NCBI RefSeq assembly: GCF_003364295.1
Contig: NZ_NXLO01000001.1
Location: forward strand, 401,411-465,410
Length of the DNA: 64,000 nucleotides
Source of the DNA: Helicobacter sp. MIT 99-5507
Lineage (GTDB): Bacteria; Campylobacterota; Campylobacteria; Campylobacterales; Helicobacteraceae
Direction of reading: 5' to 3'
Position numbers and translations under genes: made by a program. The notes under the pieces were generated by a model. That model saw only the letters and a program-made list of their open reading frames with translations, did no database searches and had not been told where the DNA came from. Shown here piece after piece: positions 16,811-24,687 of this stretch (its first letter is position 1; every line of letters starts with the position of its first letter).

Positions 16811-18107
16811 ATGAATATTACAATAGTAGGAAGCGGATATGTAGGGCTTGTAGCAGGTGCTTGCTTAAGTGATATAGGACATAAAGTCATATTACTAGAT
16901 AATGATGAAGTAAAAATTAATGCTATTAGGGGGGGGGCAGATACCAATATATGAGCCTGGTCTAAAAGAATTAATACAAAAAAATAAAGAAAATATTACT
17001 TTTAGCACAGATTTTAAAAAAGCATATAGAGATTCTAGTATTATTTTTATTGCAGTTGGGACACCTCAACAAGATAATGGCGATGCAAATATGGACTTTG
17101 TAAAAGCTGTTGCAAAAGATATAGGAAGCAGTATACAAGATTATAAAATCATTGTAAATAAATCTACAATGCCTGTTGGTAGCACAAAACTCGTTGAAAA
17201 TATCATAAAAGAAAATCTAAGAGATAAAAATATTAAATTTGATGTCATATCAAATCCAGAATTTCTAAAAGAAGGTTCGGCTATAAAAGATTTTATGTCT
17301 CCAGATAGAATCATAATTGGTGGTGTAAAAAAATCTGCTATAGATTCTATTAAAAGCGTATATGCTCCATTATTTGCAAGAAATAATAGAATAATTACTA
17401 TGAGTGCAGAATCTGCTGAAATGACAAAATATGTTTCAAATGCGATACTTGCTACAAAAATCAGCTTTATAAATGAAATGAGTCAAATTGCAGAGAAAGT
17501 TGGTGCAAATATCAATGATGTAAGAATTGGAGTAGGTGCAGATTCTAGAGTGGGATATAGCTTTATATATCCAAGTTGTGGATATGGTGGAAGCTGTTTC
17601 CCAAAAGATATAAAAGCACTAAGATTTATAGCAAAAAAATACAATATTGAGACAAAAATACTAGATGCAATAGAGCTAGTAAATGAAAATCAAAAAAATA
17701 TATTAGTAGATAAGATATTAAATAGATTTAAAGATTTAAAAAATATGACTTTTTGCATATGGGGACTTAGCTTTAAGCCAGAAACAGATGATATTAGAGA
17801 ATCTCCTAGTATAAATATCATCTCAAAACTTCTTTCTTATGGTGCTTTTGTGCAGTGTTATGATCCAGAGGCTATGGATAATATGAAAAATATATTTCCA
17901 AATATTAAATATTTTAATAATAAATATGATGCACTAAATAATGCTAATGCACTTATCATAATAACTGAATGGAATGAATTTAAAAATCCAGATTTTAAAA
18001 AAATACAAAAGCAAACTAATATCATTTTTGATGGAAGAAATATATTTCATAATATAAATATGAATGATTTTGAATATTACTACATAGGTGGAGATAATCT
18101 AAAATAA
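16811..18107 (+). CDS. UDP-glucose 6-dehydrogenase, phase-variable and out of frame here
   Basis: The true start is ATG 16811 (AAGGA at 16801-16805), giving MNITIVGSGYVGLVAGACLSD, the Rossmann motif. The frame breaks after 47 codons at a G9 tract. The rest of the enzyme is open in the other frame (IPIYEPGLKELI, VGTPQQDNGDANM, ISNPEFLKEGSAI, and catalytic Cys in GYGGSCFPKDIKAL). G8 joins the two as AIRGGQIPIYEPGL, the spacing expected for the family. The 395-residue downstream ORF from 16920 lacks the NAD-binding site and should be inactive. As sequenced, UDP-glucuronate supply, and so the decarboxylase substrate, is off unless another ugd exists. Confidence 0.9.
16929..16937 (+). repeat. Phase-variable G9 tract (OFF)
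   Basis: Interrupts the UDP-glucose dehydrogenase between the Rossmann fold and the IPIYEPGL motif. G8 or G11 restores the frame. Confidence 0.9.
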
Positions 18108-18122
18108 TAAATTTTTATGTGT

Positions 18123-18128
18123 TATAAT
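18123..18128 (+). promoter_or_regulatory. Probable -10 box (TATAAT)
   Basis: TATAAT in the 55-base gap before the last glycosyltransferase, 35 bases from its ATG; it suggests an independent promoter. Confidence 0.5.
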
Positions 18129-18162
18129 TGTGCAAAATTAGAAAATTTATAGGATATTTTTT

Positions 18163-19128
18163 ATGGCTAATTTAGCACCAGTTTTAATCACAGTATATGA
18201 TAGATTAGATTGTTTGCAAAATGCGATTAATTATCTAAGTAGGGGGGGGCAGCTAGCAAAGGAGACAAATCTATATATAGTATCAGATAATGCTTATAAA
18301 GAAGAACATAAAGAAATAATAAAACAAGTAAGAGAATATATCACTAGCTTAAAAGACAAGGGCTATTTTAAAAGTGTTGAGGGAATCTTTTGGGAACAAA
18401 ATAAAGGTAGTTTTGATTCTATAAATGATGCTATAAGATATATTTTTAAAAAATATGACAAACTTATTGTTTTTGAAGATGATATTTTGGTATCTAATAA
18501 ATTTTTAGAATACATGAATAATGCTCTAGACTTTTATAAAGATGATAAAAGGATCATGTCTATTGCATCACATACTCATTATAAAAAAATCGCACCCAAA
18601 GACTATCCATATGATGTATATATGTTACAGATGTATTCTCCTTGGGGAGTTGGAATCTGGAAAGATAGATTTGAGAGTATAGATTTTGAGATAAATGATA
18701 TACAAGATTTTTTAAATGATAAAAAAGAAGTAGAAAGATTTAATTCTATTTCAAGGCACATGCTTGCAATCCTAGAGGATATGCTAAAAAAGGGTAAAAA
18801 ATATGGAGATGTTATCATCTGCTACAATATGTTTAAAAAAGATAAATACACAATCTATCCTATAAAACCACTATCTGTAAATAGAGGACATGATGGTAGA
18901 GGTGAGCATTGTGGCACTGATAGATTATGGCAAAATCAAGAATTGGTAAATGATTTTCTACCAAAATTAATAAAAGATATAAATCTAGATTCTAGAATCA
19001 CAAAAAATACATATAAGGCATTTTATTCATATAAAAGAGATATCATAGAAAAAGGACTGCATAAACTTGGTATCTATAAACCTGTAAGATTTGTTTATAA
19101 AAAAATAAAAAATGTATTTGTAAGCTAA
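18163..19128 (+). CDS. GT-A fold glycosyltransferase, phase-variable (ON)
   Basis: 321 residues, related to the glycosyltransferases at 9813 and 10784: LAPVLITVYDRLDCLQNAI at the N-terminus, LIVFEDDILVSNKFLEYM as the acidic metal site near residue 102, and PWGVGIWKDRF near residue 163. A G8 tract encodes RGG at residues 27-29 and is in frame, so the gene is ON. One base gained or lost would truncate it after about 35 residues. It ends the glycan locus; the following 220 bases have no recognisable gene until the TATAAT at 19313. Confidence 0.83.
   Translation: MANLAPVLITVYDRLDCLQNAINYLSRGGQLAKETNLYIVSDNAYKEEHKEIIKQVREYITSLKDKGYFKSVEGIFWEQNKGSFDSINDAIRYIFKKYDKLIVFEDDILVSNKFLEYMNNALDFYKDDKRIMSIASHTHYKKIAPKDYPYDVYMLQMYSPWGVGIWKDRFESIDFEINDIQDFLNDKKEVERFNSISRHMLAILEDMLKKGKKYGDVIICYNMFKKDKYTIYPIKPLSVNRGHDGRGEHCGTDRLWQNQELVNDFLPKLIKDINLDSRITKNTYKAFYSYKRDIIEKGLHKLGIYKPVRFVYKKIKNVFVS
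18242..18249 (+). repeat. Phase-variable G8 tract (ON)
   Basis: Near the 5' end of the glycosyltransferase (SRGGQL). It is the shortest of the G tracts and in frame. Confidence 0.88.
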
Positions 19129-19312
19129 TGCTTTCTTAAACAAAGCTAATATATTGTGAGTTTGCAAGTCTAGCACTTCCCTACTACAGCTAAGCCCATC
19201 AACTCTACAATACAATTTTAAAAGACTTGCTTCTTGTGTATGATTTATTTGGCTTAAGAAAGATAAGGTTTTAAAAGGCACAAAGCATAAGTTAAGCAAT
19301 AATAAAGTTTGT

Positions 19313-19318
19313 TATAAT
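19313..19318 (+). promoter_or_regulatory. Probable -10 box (TATAAT)
   Basis: TATAAT 33 bases before the short signal-peptide ORF at 19351, a likely promoter for that ORF and the hydrolase. Confidence 0.5.
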
Positions 19319-19350
19319 TACACACTTTTTAAGTTTGAATGGTTAATTAA

Positions 19351-19497
19351 ATGAAAAAGATTATATTGTCTATATTGTGCGTTTTGGGCTTTTTACATCT
19401 AAACGCGATAGATTTAAAAAGGAGCAAAATATGCAAAAAGTTTATATCATTCATGGCTATGATGCACACCCACAGAAACATTGGTTTGTATGGCTAA
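19351..19497 (+). CDS. Signal-peptide-only ORF overlapping the hydrolase
   Basis: 48 codons. The first 19 residues (MKKIILSILCVLGFLHLNA) are a textbook Sec signal peptide with a cleavable A; the following frame runs into the hydrolase gene out of register and stops. It probably marks the 5' end of a secreted-protein gene whose body was lost and replaced by the hydrolase, or it is a leader that brings ribosomes to the hydrolase start. There is no obvious ribosome site before it. Confidence 0.4.
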   Translation: MKKIILSILCVLGFLHLNAIDLKRSKICKKFISFMAMMHTHRNIGLYG

Positions 19498-19991
19498 AAA
19501 ATGAACTTGAAAAAGATAATAATGTAAGTGTAGATATTTTGAACCTACCAAATGCAAACAATCCTACACTAGAATCTTGGATAAATGCTTTGAGTGATCA
19601 AATTAATAAAATAGATGAAAATACATTTTTTATTGGGCATTCTTTGGGTTGTATTACAACTTTACGCTATTTAGAGGGACTAGATTCTAAAAAAGTCGGT
19701 GGAGTGCTTCTTGTAAGCGGCTTTGATAAACCTTTGAGTATTTTACCTAGCCTTGATCCTTTTGTAAAAGAGCCTTTAGATTACAAAAAACTTCAAAAAA
19801 ATATCAAACAAAAAATCGTGCTTAGTGCTAAAGATGATGAAATCGTGCCAACAGAACTTAGCAAAGAGCTTGCAAAAAATCTAGGTGCAGAATTTATACA
19901 GGCTAAACAAGGTGGGCATTTTATGGAAACTGATGGATTTAAAACTTTTCCACTAGCACTAGAAAATATGCAAAAAATGCTAGAGAAGTAG
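19431..19991 (+). CDS. RBBP9/YdeN-like serine hydrolase
   Basis: 186 residues from ATG 19431, with AAAGGAG just upstream; ATG inside the longer frame from 19377 is not favoured. An alpha/beta hydrolase: VYIIHGYDAHPQKHW at the N-terminus, nucleophile serine in FIGHSLGCI, aspartate in SAKDDEIVP and histidine in QGGHFME. The size and motif set fit the RBBP9/YdeN family of small esterase-like proteins. The substrate is unknown. It is followed by a palindrome and an AGATTCT/AGAATCT inverted repeat and then by convergent genes. Confidence 0.85.
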   Translation: MQKVYIIHGYDAHPQKHWFVWLKNELEKDNNVSVDILNLPNANNPTLESWINALSDQINKIDENTFFIGHSLGCITTLRYLEGLDSKKVGGVLLVSGFDKPLSILPSLDPFVKEPLDYKKLQKNIKQKIVLSAKDDEIVPTELSKELAKNLGAEFIQAKQGGHFMETDGFKTFPLALENMQKMLEK

Positions 19992-19999
19992 CCTAATTT

Positions 20000-20033
20000 T
20001 AGCTTAATTAAGCTAGATTCTGCAATAGAATCT
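20000..20033 (+). terminator. Palindromes after the hydrolase gene
   Basis: A perfect 16-base palindrome TAGCTTAATTAAGCTA (20000-20015) is followed by AGATTCT-gcaat-AGAATCT (7-base stem). This may form a transcription stop between convergent genes, although no clear U run follows. Confidence 0.4.
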
Positions 20034-20064
20034 AAAATCTCATCTTATATCTTATATAAACATT

Positions 20065-20286
20065 CTAAAACTCCTCTTTTTTTGACAGACACAAAACCTC
20101 ATGCTGTATAATTGCATTTTTAAAACAACTTTTTACACAAGGAGAATAGATGTAATCAACAAAAAACCAGCCTGTAAAAGGACAAACAGCATAGCCAACT
20201 GCACCTCCTGCACTTCCCCCAAGTAGTCCGCCCCCAAATACTGCTCCACCTGATATAGTAGCCTTAGGTTTATTTTCACAGCTCAT
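20065..20286 (-). CDS. Small glycine-rich protein (glycine-zipper-like)
   Basis: 73 residues beginning MSCENKPKATISGG. Residues 10-32 are rich in glycine and alanine with small-residue spacing (GGAVFGGGLLGGSAGGAVG), like glycine-zipper membrane segments. Four further cysteines (CPFTG, SPCVKSC, EVLC) could bind a metal or form disulfides. It overlaps the stop of the upstream minus-strand gene by 11 bases, so the two are probably one operon. I recognise no specific family, and it may be the remnant of a longer protein. Confidence 0.5.
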   Translation of the reverse strand: MSCENKPKATISGGAVFGGGLLGGSAGGAVGYAVCPFTGWFFVDYIYSPCVKSCFKNAIIQHEVLCLSKKEEF

Positions 20287-20782
20287 TTGTCCTCTCCAAA
20301 ATCTTTTGCATTTTTGGCTGATTATTATATTTTTCTTGCAAGATTTTGTAATCTTGCGAAAGTGGCTTACAATATTGTTCTAATTTTTGGCTAAGCTCTT
20401 TTTCTCTCGCCTCATTATATCTATATTCACCGCGAAAATAGTTGCAAGCGCAAGCATTTTGTATATATGTTTGTAAATCTTGTGGATAAAGCATTTTAGA
20501 TTCTATAATGCTTGCTACATTTGTATCTATTTGCTTTAAAGATATGTAATAGCTTCTGTAAATGCAAATTCTCTCCCCATTATCAAAAGCCTCTAGGCTG
20601 ATTTTTACCTCTTTTGTATTTTCCCACTGCACCTTCAAAGTTTTATATCCATAGATTTCACTTTCCTCATCATCAAATGTTTGTGTGATATTTTTCATAG
20701 CCTCAATATCTTGTGGGAGGTAATAGCCCTCTGAAAAACTATTTTTCATTTGTTTGTAAGCTTTTGTGATATTTGTATCCAT
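20276..20782 (-). CDS. Hypothetical protein
   Basis: 168 residues from ATG 20782 (MDTNITKAYKQMKNS). The frame is open 18 codons further upstream, but that would run across the start of the divergent phosphoesterase, so the shorter form is preferred. It has no signal peptide and no membrane segment. It is acidic and helical, with a CxC pair (NACACNYF) and a Lys/Glu-rich C-terminus. I recognise no family. The next minus-strand gene overlaps its end. Given the decayed neighbourhood it could be an N-terminally shortened remnant. Confidence 0.5.
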   Translation of the reverse strand: MDTNITKAYKQMKNSFSEGYYLPQDIEAMKNITQTFDDEESEIYGYKTLKVQWENTKEVKISLEAFDNGERICIYRSYYISLKQIDTNVASIIESKMLYPQDLQTYIQNACACNYFRGEYRYNEAREKELSQKLEQYCKPLSQDYKILQEKYNNQPKMQKILERTNEL

Positions 20783-20813
20783 AAAAGTCTCTACAGCATT
20801 TAAAGGGGTGCGT

Positions 20814-21748
20814 ATGAAAAAAATCATTGTCTGCATAGCCGTTGTTATCGTTGCTATAGGACTATACGCGCCGATTGTGGAACGATTTTATACTCTTGAT
20901 TTCGGACAAGATTTGGCAAAAAAGCCCGTGCATATTGTGCTTTTAAGCGATATTCATTCTGGCACATTTTATCTTCAAAACCTTCTTGAAAAGCTGAAAG
21001 CAGCCAAAATGCGCGATGAACTCGATGCTATTTTTTTGTTGTGTGATATTGTTGATGATGAAGTACCGATAGATGGGGCTATCAAGCTATTAGAATCGCT
21101 TAATGCGGAGTTTGCTGATTTGCCGCGTTTTTTTGTAGCGGGGAATCACGAGTTTTGGGGCGATATAGCCGCTATCAAGCAGCTTATGCAAACGCATGGA
21201 GTGCTTGTTTTGGATGCGAATTTGCCCAATGTTTGCGTGCGTATCAATAAGTGGAATCTGCGCATTGTTGGAGTTGACGACCCTGTGAAAATGGGCGTAA
21301 AAAATGGAAAAATCAGCTTGAAAAATCGCTAACCAAGCAAAAATGTAATGACAAAATAAATCCAAAAATCCGCTGGCTTGCGCCTATAATCGTGGATTCT
21401 GCGGCAATAGAGCGAACATTATTGCTTACTCATCACCCAGAATTTGTTGATGAATTTGCGAGGCTTCCTGTTGATGTCGTGTTTGCTGGGCATACACATG
21501 GCGGGCAGGTGCGCATTCCATATCTTTTAAATGGCTTATATGCCCATAATCAAGGGGTTTTCCTGCCTTTTGCTGGCGGAATCTATGAGCTTATGCCAAA
21601 TATCGTGCTAAAAGATACATCAATTACGCATAATCCCGTGCATTTAGGCAATCTATCGACTTCAACAACGCGCTATCTTGTTGTATCGTGCGGAATAAGC
21701 CTTAATTGGCTGCTGCCGCACATTTTTAATCCACCTGAAATTGTATGA
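20814..21748 (+). pseudogene. YaeI-like metallophosphoesterase, frameshifted
   Basis: The start is ATG 20814, with AAAGGGG at 20802-20808. An N-terminal membrane anchor (MKKIIVCIAVVIVAIGLYA) precedes a calcineurin-like phosphoesterase with metal motifs SDIHSG, CDIVDD (the usual first Gly is Cys), GNHEFW and GHTHGGQVR. The frame breaks after GVKNG at an A6 run (21299-21304). A7 would give a continuous frame through WKNQLEKS to the second half (LLLTHHPEF, AGHTHGG), which is otherwise intact. It is therefore a single-base frameshift: pseudogene, slippage switch or sequencing error. The codon choice (cgc, gcg) is more GC-rich than in its neighbours, suggesting transfer. Confidence 0.85.
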
Positions 21749-21766
21749 GTGAACTTGCATTAAACT

Positions 21767-22207
21767 TTAACTATTCTTTTCATATAGCCCTTTTTCAACC
21801 TCAATATAAAAAGCAGCAATGGCATTATAAGCCTTGTCCCAAGCCTCTAATATATCAGGAGTTGCGGCATCTTTTAGCACAGTTGTAAGGGCTTTTAATA
21901 AACATTCACCAACAATTGGATAATGCTTAGGTTTTACATTTAGCTTAACATGAACATTACCAATATTTGTTATTTGTTTGCGAATAGCTTCAAGATTCTC
22001 AATATTCTCTGCTGCATTGAGAATTGCAAGTGCCAATGCCTTTGGTTGCTTGCCATTTTTTTGCTTTTCCATGTCAAACATACCTTTAACACTTGGATAA
22101 CGTTCAAACATATCCGCATAAAATGCCTTTGTAATTTCCTCTCCCCTCGCCCTAAGAATCGGCACGGTAGATTTCACAATCTCAATTGTTTTGTTGTCAA
22201 GTTGCAT
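21767..22207 (-). CDS. cgb: Single-domain globin (Cgb-like)
   Basis: 146 residues from ATG 22207, with AAGGA in good position; the longer frame from 22270 is not favoured. It matches the Campylobacter single-domain haemoglobin: PILRARGEEITKAFY, MFERYPSVKGMFDMEKQ (with the B10/CD1 region), NVHVKLNVKPKHYPIVGECLL containing the proximal histidine, and IEVEKGLYEK at the C-terminus. In Campylobacter jejuni this protein oxidises nitric oxide to nitrate under control of the CRP/FNR-type regulator NssR. A perfect NssR-type site lies upstream here at 22264-22277. The regulator gene itself is not in this window. Confidence 0.9.
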   Translation of the reverse strand: MQLDNKTIEIVKSTVPILRARGEEITKAFYADMFERYPSVKGMFDMEKQKNGKQPKALALAILNAAENIENLEAIRKQITNIGNVHVKLNVKPKHYPIVGECLLKALTTVLKDAATPDILEAWDKAYNAIAAFYIEVEKGLYEKNS

Positions 22208-22235
22208 ATTGTTCCTTTGTAAAAAAATGAATGTG

Positions 22236-22241
22236 ATTGTA
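22236..22241 (-). promoter_or_regulatory. Predicted -10 of the globin gene (TACAAT)
   Basis: Minus-strand TACAAT, 28 bases from the ATG and 22 bases downstream of the NssR-type palindrome. Confidence 0.55.
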
Positions 22242-22263
22242 ATAAAACACGGGCTATCTGTCA

Positions 22264-22277
22264 TTAACATTAGTTAA
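22264..22277 (-). promoter_or_regulatory. NssR-type operator (TTAAC-N4-GTTAA)
   Basis: TTAACATTAGTTAA on the + strand, a perfect TTAAC-N4-GTTAA. That is the site reported for NssR in Campylobacter jejuni. Taking 22236-22241 as the -10, its centre lies at about -41.5, the classical position of a CRP/FNR-family activator. Confidence 0.7.
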
Positions 22278-22342
22278 GTAATTGAGATTCTGTGGCTATG
22301 TGCCGCAGGCAACCTTAGACAAGGATAACCAAAGTATGTTGT

Positions 22343-22858
22343 CGTCATTATGGCATCTTCGTGGATTCTTAGAGTCATTGCGAGCATAACGAAGTGCAGC
22401 GTTGCAATCTATGTTTTATGGATTACTTCCAAACGTTGCAATGACTAAGGAATCTGTGAATTGCTTTATGCCTAATAAGACGTTATTATCTTTGCACGTC
22501 TTTACCTTTTTTGTCATTCTAAAGAAGTGAAACGACTGAATAATCTTTGTTTGTGTTATTTAGATTCTATAAAATTATCTAATAATTTTTAGTAAAATTT
22601 TCACGTTTGTTTATAGATTGCTTCGCCTATCGGCTCGCAATGACGCTTAAAAAAGATTCTTCGGCTTACGCCCAAGACATGACAAGGCAATTTAGATTCT
22701 GTAAAGATGTTTCGCTTCACTTCGTTTCGCTCAATATGACAAAAAAGGTGAGTTCGCACATTGCACTAGCATTACACACCTGCACTTACAAACATGAATA
22801 TTTATAGAATCTAATTTCCCTTGTCATTGTAAACCTGCAAAGCAGGTGAAGAATCTTT
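22343..22858. repeat. Cluster of short GTCATT...GAAGCAATC-type palindromic repeats; no gene in 22278-22889
   Basis: The gap between the globin and DUF285 genes has no credible ORF. It holds several related elements: GTCATTGCGAGC...TTGCAATCT (22374-22410); its inverted partner ending GTTGCAATGAC (22420-22445); TGTCATTCTAAAG...AATCT (22513-22548); inverted GATTGCTTCG...CTCGCAATGAC (22615-22644); inverted GATTCTTCGGC...ATGAC (22653-22684); inverted GATGTTTCGC...ATATGAC (22705-22742); and CTTGTCATTG...GAAGAATC (22821-22858). A partial copy may lie at 22343-22367. Each begins GTCAT and ends AATC or ATC. They look like dispersed REP/MITE-type repeats that accumulated here. Confidence 0.75.
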
Positions 22859-22889
22859 ACAAACAGATTTTTAAAAGCAGCTTTTGAAG

Positions 22890-22895
22890 TATAAT
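22890..22895 (+). promoter_or_regulatory. Probable -10 box (TATAAT)
   Basis: TATAAT 20 bases before the DUF285 gene start, which would leave a very short 5' leader. Confidence 0.45.
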
Positions 22896-22915
22896 GCCAA
22901 GACTAAATTGGAACA

Positions 22916-23335
22916 ATGGTGTTTAGCTTAAATATTTGTTTAGCAAATACAAATCCTTTGACTGACAAATCAAAGCATATTTACCACCCACAAAATCGTG
23001 ATGAATTAGTGCAACTTTTAAGAGATGAAAATATAAAGCTAGATTCTATTGATACAAGCAAAATCACCGATATGAGCTTTTTGTTTGCTAATATGTTTGA
23101 CTACTGGTGTGATGAATTTGCACCACATATGCAAACTTGTAAAAATACCGCTGGCAAGCGAAAAGATTTTAGTGGGATTGAGACTTGGGATGTGAGTAAT
23201 GCAACAGATATGGACTCTATGTTTTATCATGCAAAATCTTTTAAACAAAATCTAGATTCTTGGAAAGTAAATAAAAATGCAAACATAAACTATATGTTTT
23301 ACAACTCATCCATAGAATCTAACCCGCCGAAGTGA
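22916..23335 (+). CDS. DUF285 (BspA-like) surface protein
   Basis: 139 residues. The segments LDSIDTSKITDMSFLF, FSGIETWDVSNATDMDSMF and FKQNLDSWKVNKNANINYMF are DUF285-type repeats, common in surface or secreted proteins of Helicobacter and Campylobacter. The N-terminus (MVFSLNICLANTNPL) looks like the end of a signal peptide, so the true start may have been lost or shifted; GGA lies only 3 bases before the ATG. Extracellular or outer-surface location is inferred. Confidence 0.65.
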   Translation: MVFSLNICLANTNPLTDKSKHIYHPQNRDELVQLLRDENIKLDSIDTSKITDMSFLFANMFDYWCDEFAPHMQTCKNTAGKRKDFSGIETWDVSNATDMDSMFYHAKSFKQNLDSWKVNKNANINYMFYNSSIESNPPK

Positions 23336-23430
23336 TATAAGGAATAAAAGCAAAACTGCCAAAAAGCATAACAAAAACACAGTTCAAGAGTAAATAGATT
23401 TTTACAAGCCTTGCCTTAAAACTTTTTTTG

Positions 23431-23481
23431 AAAAAAATTTACAAATTCTTTGAGTTTGCTCTTGACTGAGAGCCGCTCTCA
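23431..23481 (+). repeat. 35-base repeat plus palindrome, copy 1
   Basis: 23431-23465 matches 24598-24632 at 32 of 35 positions. It is followed at once by TGAGAG-CCG-CTCTCA (23467-23481). A TTGACT at 23462-23467 and TATAAT-like bases near 23487 may make it a promoter with a palindromic operator in the spacer. Confidence 0.6.
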
Positions 23482-23549
23482 TCCTTTATAATTTATTTTT
23501 TGTTATTTTGATTAAAAATTAAAATTTACTTAAAATAAAGGAAAAGAGT

Positions 23550-24561
23550 ATGAACTCACAAAATGAAAGTATTTCAAACAACAAAAGAAGAGAGTGTTTG
23601 AAAAACTCAGCTAAACTTGGCATAGCAAGCTTTGGCGTCTTAGGCTTGGCTCACTCGCTTTTTACTGCAGGCTCTAACACAGCTTCAAATTTAGCCAATG
23701 CTGTGCCTTTTACTACTTTAAATAACGGCGTAAAATGCCTATGGTGGGTTTTAATACCTTTAACATGAAAGATTCAAAAGAAGTGCAAACTAGCGTAGAT
23801 TCTGCCTTAGAAGTGGGATATCGCCACTTTGATACAGCACAAAGATATGGTAGTGAAGAAGGCTTGGAAGCTGGAGTTAGGGCAAGTGGGATAAAAAGAG
23901 AGGAAATTTTCATCACAACAAAGCTTCTGCCACGCTTTGCAAATAAAAAAGATACGCTAAAAGCATTTGAGGATTCTTTAAAAAGATTGCAAACTGATTA
24001 TGTTGATCTTTTTTTTACTGCACTGGCCTGTAAATGATACTTATGCAGCTTGGAGGATAATGAGCAAATTGCAAAAAGAAGGCATGATAAAAGCCCTTGG
24101 AGTGTGTAATTTCACAGCAGATCGCCTTGTGGATTTTGTATCAACAATGAGATAAAGCAGCTATTAATCAAGCTGAGTTTCATCCCTTATATCGACGCAC
24201 AGCCTTGCAAAAAGCAGGTTAGGAATACAGCGTAAAGCTTGTTTCTTGGTCGAGCTTTGGAAGGGGACGCGAGGGCGTGCTTGATAATGCTGAACTAGCA
24301 AAAATCGCTAAAAAACATAATAAAAGCGTAGCTCAAGTGGTGCTAAGATGGCTTATAGAGCAAGATATCATCGTTATGCCAAAAACGACGCGAAAAGAAA
24401 GAATGGTAGAAAATATCAGCATATTTGACTTTAAGCTTAATGAGAGCGATAAAACAGCCATTGCTAGGCTTGATAAGGGTAAAAGTTTGTTTTATGATCC
24501 TCAAGATACTCAAAGGATAAAGTGGTTTAATAGTAAAGAATATGACATTATCAAGCTTTAG
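23550..24561 (+). pseudogene. Tat-targeted aldo/keto reductase, multiply broken
   Basis: The N-terminus carries a twin-arginine signal (NNKRRECLKNSAKLGIASFG). The rest is an aldo/keto reductase: VGYRHFDTAQRYGSEEG with the catalytic Tyr, KRLQTDYVDLF, KEGMIKALGVCNF, INQAEFHPLY, and MPKTTRKERMVENI. Breaks are visible at A4 (23732-23735; A5 expected), T8 (24009-24016; T7 expected), near 24147-24155, and at an in-frame TAG (24220-24222). With three frameshifts and a nonsense codon, decay is more likely than sequencing error alone. The reading order is otherwise complete to IKWFNSKEYDIIKL. Confidence 0.9.
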
Positions 24562-24597
24562 GGATTAAAAAGCTAGCAAGAAAAAGGGCAAAAACTC

Positions 24598-24656
24598 AAA
24601 AAAAATTATAAATTCTTTGAATTTGCTCTTGATAGACACTAAGTGTCTAGTTTTTT
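24598..24656 (+). repeat. 35-base repeat plus palindrome, copy 2, followed by a T run
   Basis: 24598-24632 matches 23431-23465 at 32 of 35 positions. It is followed by TAGACACT-A-AGTGTCTA (24633-24649), then G and T6. The 8-base stem plus T run can act as a terminator after the reductase pseudogene. Its palindrome sequence is unrelated to that of copy 1 although the position is the same. Confidence 0.65.
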
Positions 24657-24687
24657 AATTACATAAAAAATAAATAAGAAATAAAAA

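Noticed and set aside
22607..22807. 66-codon plus-strand ORF in the repeat island
   Set aside because: It is made of the palindromic repeats themselves, with no ribosome site.
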